Below are positions 58,336-64,000 of a DNA stretch of 64,000 nt, one piece after another. Position numbers and translations under genes: made by a program. The notes under the pieces were generated by a model. The model had not been told where the DNA came from. It saw only the letters and a program-made list of their open reading frames with translations, and searched no databases. The DNA is taken from positions 172,777,121 to 172,841,120 of the forward strand of contig CM061919.1 in the NCBI GenBank assembly GCA_031002005.1, in the 5' to 3' direction. Positions within the stretch are counted from its first letter, which is position 1; every line of letters begins with the position of its first letter. The stretch is from Vandiemenella viatica (taxonomy: Eukaryota > Arthropoda > Insecta > Orthoptera > Morabidae).

Positions 58336-58774
58336 TAGGTATGCGCAATATCGTGTGTTATCGTAAAGTTTCGCTGTGGCCCATGCTAACGATGTCATTC
58401 TTTAAATATTACTAATCGAGTTTTACAAGATAAAAGAAGTGAATTTCAAAATGAAATATTATGAATCAAGATAAAATATATATATTTTAACGTGGCTTAT
58501 AGTATTTTATACGAAACTTATTCGGTGCTAAACGAATCATGCGCGGCGAATAAAAAACATTAACGACTCACGGCCAATCCCAAGCGTCCATTAGCCGAGA
58601 ATAATACTACGCGCCACTAAATAGTGCCAACTAAAATTACTTCTATTGCTTTTGTTTATGGACGGCTCACTCAAAAGAAAAAAATATGTTTCTCGGCGTG
58701 ATGTCTGCTATCTATTGCTAGCAAAATAAAATCTCAATTCACATGTACCTTTCCTTGTCTCTACTCACGTGTGC

Positions 58775-59062
58775 TTTTTGTACTAAATTATGCCGCTCTA
58801 ACGGCCTCTAATGAATGGTTAAAAAGTAACGTCTAAAACACAGCTAATGATTCCTTAGTTTCAAATTTCAACTACTAGATACAGTAGATTGTACTTTAGG
58901 ACAAACGTCTATGTAACCAGTGTTTTCGTGAAGCGATTCTTCATGTGAGGACAGAAGAACATTGATAAGATTTAAAGATTAGTAAACAACCGTCAAATAT
59001 GGAGATTATCACTGCTCTCTAACCTGTAACGTTTGAAAAAAGGTATAATGTTTACCACTCAC
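58775..59062. other. Start of GDH intron 1
   Basis: Donor GTGAGTGGTAAAC on the minus strand at 59062. AT-rich; no element recognised between it and the Merlin duplication. Confidence 0.5.
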
Positions 59063-59447
59063 CTCCTTTCACGGGCACTTTGTGTGTGTTGTGGTGCACC
59101 CTCCAACATTGAATCAGCTCGTAAGATTGATCATCTTTGCGGATAGGGAAGTTCATCTGCAATATTTTCTCTGGCGTCCGAATGGTGTTCAATATACCAT
59201 CCACCCTACACTCCACATGTTCTTCCGGTACGCCCTTCGACTTTAACAGCTCCACGAAACTGGGTCGCATCAGTTCAACAGCCTTGCCTACATAATAGTC
59301 GATCTGCGCTTTGAAGGGCGGATTTACCTCTTTCAGAACATCTTTTGGTCCATCGCTTTCACACGAATATCTTCTTAGGTTCCACAACTGTAGACCTCGT
59401 TTCAGGGGACGCATCATGGTTACCAGATGTGAGTCAATCTTTATCAT
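59063..59447 (-). CDS. GDH exon 1: mitochondrial presequence and N-terminal region
   Basis: The longest start is ATG 59447 (MIKIDSHLVT); the in-frame ATG at 59417 in AACCATGATG context (MMRPLKRGLQLWNLRRYS) has the better context and gives a basic, amphipathic mitochondrial targeting sequence with a likely cleavage near RRYS/CES. I favour 59417. Downstream: PPFKAQIDYYVGKAVEL, LLKSKGVPEEHVECRVDGIL and MNFPIRKDDQSYELIQCWRV, ending HKVPVKGG. These follow the animal GDH N-terminal pattern (FFKMVE..., RVRGILRIIKP..., SFPIRRDDGSWEVIEGYR, CKGGIRYS) but with low identity. The final lysine (bovine K90) binds substrate. Donor GGTGAGT splits the last Gly codon (phase 1). Confidence 0.93.
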
Positions 59448-60332
59448 TTAGTTTGTGACTACAGTATTCTATGCTTATTCTTTGTTCCTTGAATTCGTAT
59501 ACTCTCAGACATTACAATGGCAGTGCGTTAAATGATTTTCAAAGACAGTTAGATCGAAATTAGTGAAGGAATTAACTGTAATCAACTTCAGAATAAGGTG
59601 AAATGTTAATAATTTCTGACAACATTATAATTTGGTTAAAGCCTTTTCGCTTATTACATTTCAGTTTTAAGAAATTATCTGTTTTGGGTGTTGTGAAAAA
59701 AAATCAATCCCCGTTAAAACTATAGTTCTCGTCTAGATTTGCAATTTTAAATACGTCTCTCGTGCGCCTCTAGATCTAGAAATTTGTCTGTCATTCCAGA
59801 CTTCATTTCTAAACAATTGTTATAAACAGTCTCCTGATGAATATATACAGTTAAATGTTGCAATTGCTAATCTAATTAACTTTAGATTTTTAGGTAAGGC
59901 TGTTAGTCGTTTATACAGATTAAAAAAATTATGTGCTCAATTTCGAATAATCTTCTGATTGACGAGTGGATATAATTTTGCATGATAACACCTACACCCA
60001 AAATAATATCGTCCTTTCTAAAAATCTTTTTGATCATTGAAGCATTTAGCGCATTAGAAATACAAGGAGTCAGAGGCAGTCTCTGGGCTGTTTTAAAGTC
60101 AATATACAAACTATGAAAACATGGTCTAATTAGATACTATTTTCCCAAAAAAAAGTAATCTTTGAATAAACCAAACTACCTGTACATGAACAACTACTGG
60201 ATAGCATATATAATTGGGTAGCTTAACAGGGAATGAACATATATGGCAAAAAGATTCCGATTATCAGATATACAGATGATTTTTAAAGCGAGGGAGGAAT
60301 GGTTTGCTCAAGTCATAAACTGTCTTGACAAA
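59448..60332. other. Upstream region of GDH
   Basis: AT-rich DNA directly 5' of the first coding exon. No convincing TATA box or CpG-rich promoter is seen. A non-coding first exon further upstream cannot be excluded. Confidence 0.4.
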
Positions 60333-63224
60333 TCATATATATTATTTCTATAAGGTATTTTTTTGTCACAAGCCTGTATCTTCCTTCATACTTAACCAAA
60401 ATCAATGAATGAGGTGTCATTTTAAAGCTTATGGCCTCCACTTTGGTCACATCATATTTTAATAAATGAAGATTTCGGAATTCGACCCTTAAAGGGCAAA
60501 AATGTCAATATTTCTAAAAAGCTGTTTTCTGTTTTACGAGTCATTTATCTCACTGGATACCTATCTGAAATCGTTTAATGAAGTATAATTTTAAAGATTA
60601 AGATCTCCTCTTTAGTGAAGTCATAGATTAAGACAGATATTTTTCAGAATTCGACCCTTAAAGGGCAAAAGTATCAAAATTTTTGCAATGCGTAATTGTG
60701 TCACGAGCGATTTATCTCCTTTAATATCTAACCGATATAGATAAATGAGATATCATATTAAAGATTGAGGTCTTCGCCATGGTAAAATTATATTTCAAGA
60801 AAAGAATTTTTCGTTTTTCGACCCTTAAAGGGCAAAAATGTCGATTTTTCTAAAATGCGTTTTTTGTATCTCGAGCCATTTATCTCCCTGGATATCTAAC
60901 CAAAATCGATAAACCAAGTAGGATTATTAGGAGTAATGTCTCAGCTTTGTGACATAATATTTTAAGAAAGAATATTTTTGGAATTCAACCCTTAAAGGGA
61001 AAAAGTATAAATTTTTCAATAACGCATTTTTGTGTCACGAGCGATTTATCTCCCTTAATATGTAACCGGTATATATAAATTAGATATCATATCAAAGAAT
61101 GAAATCTCCGCCGTGGTAACATTATATTTTAAGAAAGGAATTTTTCGTAATTCGGCCCTTAAAGGGCAAAAATGTCAATTTTTCTAAAATTAGTTTTTTT
61201 TTATCTCGAGCCATTTATCTCCCTGGATATCTAACCAAAATCGATAAATGAAGTAGGATTATGAGGAGTAATGTCTCAGCTATTTGACATAATATTTTAA
61301 GAAAGAATGTTTTTGGAATTCAACCCTTAAACGGAAAAAGGTATAAAATTTTCAATAGCGTATTTTTGTGTCACGAGCGATTTATCTCACTTAATATCAA
61401 ACCAATATAGATAAATAAGGTATCATATTTAAAGAATAAGGTTTCCGCCGTGGTAACATTATATTTTAAGAATGGAATTTTTCGTAATTCGACCCTTAAA
61501 GGGAAAAAAGTCAATTTGTCCAAAATTCGTTTTTTTTGTATATCGAGCCATTTATCTCCCTGGATATCTATCCACGATCGATAAATCAAGTGAGATAATG
61601 AGGAATAATGTCTCAGCTTCGGTGACATCATATTTTAGGAATGACGTTTTTGGAATTCAACCCTTAAAGGGAAAAAGTATGAATGGTTCTACAACGCATT
61701 TTTGTGTCACGAGCTATTTATCTCCCTTAATTTCTAACCGATATAGATAAATGAGGTATCATATTAAATATTAAGGTCTCCGCCGTGGTAACATTATATT
61801 TTAAGAGACGATTTTTTCGTAGTTCGAACCTTAAAGGGTAAAAATATCGATTTTTCCAAAATGCTTTTATTGTATATCGAACCATTTACCTCCCTGGATA
61901 TCTAACCAAAATCGATAAATCAAGTAGGATTATGAGGAATAATATCTCAGCTTTGTGACATGATATTTTAAGAAAGAATGTATTTGAAATTGATCCATTT
62001 AAGGGAAAAAGTATAAATTTTTCTATAATGCATTTTTGTGTCACGAGCCATTTATCTCCCTTGATATATAACCGATATAGATAAATGAGGTATCATATTA
62101 AAGATTGAGGTCTCCGCCAAGGTCACATTATATTTTAGAAAGAATTTTTCGTTATTCGACCCTTAAAGGGACATAAATATCAGTATTACTAAAATGCGTT
62201 TTTTGTGTCTTTAGACATTTATCTCCGTTGACAATTAAACAAAATTGATAAACGAGGTATCATTTAAAAGCTTCAGGTCTTCGTAATGTCTTCGGTTCCG
62301 TTACCACATTTTAAGTAGAAATTTTTAAAAATTCTAACCTTAGAGGGCAAAAGTATTAATATTTTTACAATGCATTTTTCTGTCAGGAGCTGTTTATTTC
62401 CCTTGATACCTAATCGAAATCAATAAATGACATATCGATTTAAATATTAAATTAGCCGCTATGGTCACATCATATTTTAAGAAAAAACTTTCTCCAAATA
62501 ACACCCTTAAGGGGTAAAAATATCATCATTTCTCAAAACTTTTTTTTTTACCTTGGTTGATATTTTCTAAAAGGAATTTTTTGGAATTCAACCCTTAAAG
62601 GGCAAAATTATCAATATTAGTTATAGAACGTGTTTTTTTTAAAAAATTTAATACAAGCCATTTATCTTCTTCGATACCTATCCGAAATCGATAAATGACA
62701 TATCGTTGTAAAATTAAGGTCTCCAGCTAGGTAAAATCATAAATTAAGAAAAAAAATGTTCGGAATTTGGTGCTTAAAGTGGTAGCGCGTATGAGACTGT
62801 TCAGAGCCAAGTCCCCTGATTTCAGCAGCGGATATCACAGAGATGTCAATAAACTTTTTTTTATTCAAGAAGTAGCTTTTCTGATATATTTTTTTTGTTA
62901 CGGAAACACTGTCGTTTTGCTATACAATTCCAATGTAAACATTTTATTCGCACAGCAACAAATATTTGAGAGATGTTGATATGTTGTGTGCATTTTGTTA
63001 AGGTTGGTTTTATTCTACTAAGGTCAGTGACAGTTTGTCATAAATACAGTGTGTTTTAAATTTTCCTAACTGTTTCGTAATATGTTGAGTATTTTGCTGC
63101 GTACCTATTACACTAAATAAAATATTTGCTACAAAAGTACGGTTCTACTATTCATTATATTACAAGCATTCAACCTCACTATTCATCGCATTTTATTCGC
63201 GAAATTTTCGCACGGGTCGTCTAG
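60333..63224 (+). mobile_element. Helitron-like family A, copy 3 (longest)
   Basis: Starts A|TCATATATATTATTTCTATAAGG, ends GCGAAATTTTCGCACGGGTCGTCTAG|T. The terminal GCGAAATTTTCGC can form the 3' hairpin, followed by 9 bases and CTAG. The interior is satellite (60370-62770); the tail (62785-63224) matches copies 1 and 2. It is inserted in LINE-like sequence that resumes at 63226. Confidence 0.7.
60370..62770 (+). repeat. Family A satellite with dimeric higher-order structure
   Basis: About 14 monomers of ~166 bases. Two types alternate: type 1 (CCCTGGATATCTAACCAAAATCGATAAAT, AGTAGGATTATGAGGAGTAATGTCTCAGCTTTG) at about 60885, 61212, 61550 and 61880, and type 2 (CTCCCTTAATATCTAACCGATATAGATAAATGAGGTATCATATT, GTCTCCGCCGTGG) at about 60712, 61040, 61380, 61712 and 62050. 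The higher-order unit is thus about 330-337 bases. Confidence 0.88.
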
Positions 63225-63225
63225 T

Positions 63226-63420
63226 CATTGATAATAAGCTTAAATGGGGAGGTGGTAAGAAGAGGTTTAAAAGTCCTACATTTACAGGTGTGACAGGTAT
63301 GTGGGGTTATTGGGGCACAAAGCCTTCGTCAGAACGATTATTGACATTGGGACCCACAAATTGGTATTAAATATAGGAGTTGAATGGAGTACAAAGAATG
63401 GCAGCTAGAGTTCAATGGTA
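63226..63420 (+). pseudogene. LINE RT tail fragment
   Basis: Immediately after the Helitron-like 3' end, the plus strand reads IDNKLKWGGGKKRF and further on ELNGVQRMAARVQW-like codons, resembling the FDNKLNW ... RAARF blocks of the LINE fragment at 45560. Badly decayed. Confidence 0.4.
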
Positions 63421-64000
63421 AAACTACAGTAGAACTGAAAAATAAATAATAAAACAGCAGATGAACTGCTATGACTCTTGTCCTAGGGTGTGGAAGGATA
63501 AGTCTAAAATTGTGTTCTTACTCAACAAATTGTCTGAGTGAAAAAGTAAGGACTGCTGCTTTATTAACAATAATACTTACACCTATTTCATTTCAATAAA
63601 GAAAAATGTTTTAATCATATGCGCCCCCGTTCCTAATCCCCATATAAGAATAAATCATTGACCGCAGCCCTTGAATTTATTATTTTCACTAATTCAAAGA
63701 TATTAAAATCTAAATCATAATAAACGTCTTACAATCAGTAAACTACCAACAGTATCTTTGTGACGGTTGTGGACAAAGAATGTGTTAGTACCAATGTGAA
63801 ATTTTTTCTGTTATGTACACATAAAATGAAAATTGCAGTATGTTAAATTTTAGTAGCTGTCACTAAAAAAAAACAACGCAGATGTTGTTCGTTAGTGGAG
63901 ACTTCACGAATTGGATTTCTGCTATGCTGGACCATGGATAAAAGCTGCAAGAATTCCCAATCACGTGAATACCGCCCTTACGTGTGCGAGTTCTTGAGAA
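63421..64000. other. AT-rich sequence, nothing recognised
   Basis: No reading frame or repeat that I can support up to the right edge. Confidence 0.4.

Larger units (their letters stand above)
52326..58766 (+). mobile_element. Merlin element with long inverted ends, containing a SINE and a hAT insertion
   Basis: ACGTGTGC is duplicated at 52318-52325 and 58767-58774. Inside, 52326-52530 is the reverse complement of about 58565-58766 (shared AGAGACAAGGANAGGTACATG, TAGATAGCAGACAT, AGTTGGCACTATTTAG). The 8-base duplication and a single ISXO2-type transposase define Merlin. Subtracting the SINE (54033-54286) and the hAT (55593-58335) leaves about 3.4 kb. Confidence 0.85.
1049..59447 (-). other. 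Span of the partial glutamate dehydrogenase gene (5 exons, 3' end missing)
   Basis: Five minus-strand coding segments read in order into one GDH protein: presequence and N-terminal domain (exon 1), glutamate-binding segment (exons 2 and 3), link into the NAD domain (exon 4) and the Rossmann glycine motif (exon 5). All visible junctions are GT...AG. Introns 1, 2 and 3 are phase 1; introns 4 and 5 are phase 0. From the ATG at 59417 the joined coding length is 948 bases (316 codons), compared with about 560 residues for animal GDH, so roughly 200 C-terminal residues are outside the window. Introns measure about 9646, 2049, 7563 and 38163 bases and are packed with transposons. Function is inferred from homology: reversible oxidative deamination of glutamate to 2-oxoglutarate in the mitochondrial matrix. 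Confidence 0.9.

Overview
This is eukaryotic, AT-rich and almost certainly insect DNA. It has a split gene with GT-AG introns, tRNA-derived SINEs, Tc1/mariner, hAT, Merlin, PIF/Harbinger and Helitron elements, LTR retrotransposons, LINE and Penelope-like fragments. The mixture looks more like a large-genome insect (for example a polyneopteran) than a fly, but that placement is a weak inference. There are no operons, CRISPR arrays or free-standing tRNA/rRNA genes.

The only host gene I can support is a mitochondrial glutamate dehydrogenase (GDH) on the minus strand. Five coding exons are present: 59447-59063, 49416-49216, 47166-47080, 39516-39329 and 1165-1049. The introns are about 9.6, 2.0, 7.6 and 38 kb, and the remaining C-terminal exons (roughly 200 residues) lie left of base 1. 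The protein keeps the GDH active-site lysines and the NAD-binding glycine motif but is clearly diverged from housekeeping GDH. Nearly everything else sits in its introns or upstream of its start.

Layout, left to right. A SINE and a 5.4-kb nest lie at 1.5-7.1 kb: hAT-like ends with an 8-bp duplication enclose a giant inverted repeat whose arms carry LTR/PBS-like sequence, and the left arm contains an intact mariner-like transposon. At 8.3-13.1 kb are two Helitron-like elements, one filled with a 184/368/736-bp hierarchical satellite. A second Helitron-like family (15.3-17.7, 44.1-44.9 and 60.3-63.2 kb) is filled with a different satellite of about 166 bp. A hAT remnant split by a dying mariner lies at 17.8-20.9 kb, and an intact Tc1 element at 21.5-22.9 kb. 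Penelope/LINE debris and a SINE follow at 23.8-26.9 kb, then decayed LTR-like sequence at 26.4-32 kb. At 32.1-38.7 kb a mariner is split by a full-length, apparently very young Gypsy-type retrotransposon with two matching 445-bp LTRs. Further LTR, LINE and PLE debris (one piece with a hammerhead-ribozyme-like core) and a 54-bp miniature transposon occupy 40-50 kb. At 52.3-58.8 kb a Merlin element with an 8-bp duplication has itself been hit by a SINE and a hAT element.

The elements do not form a functional system with GDH; the window mainly records nested transposition in and around long introns. The most unusual signals are the satellite-bearing Helitrons, the inverted LTR-like palindrome, the mariner-like transposase with a 46-residue D-D spacing, and the diverged GDH paralogue.
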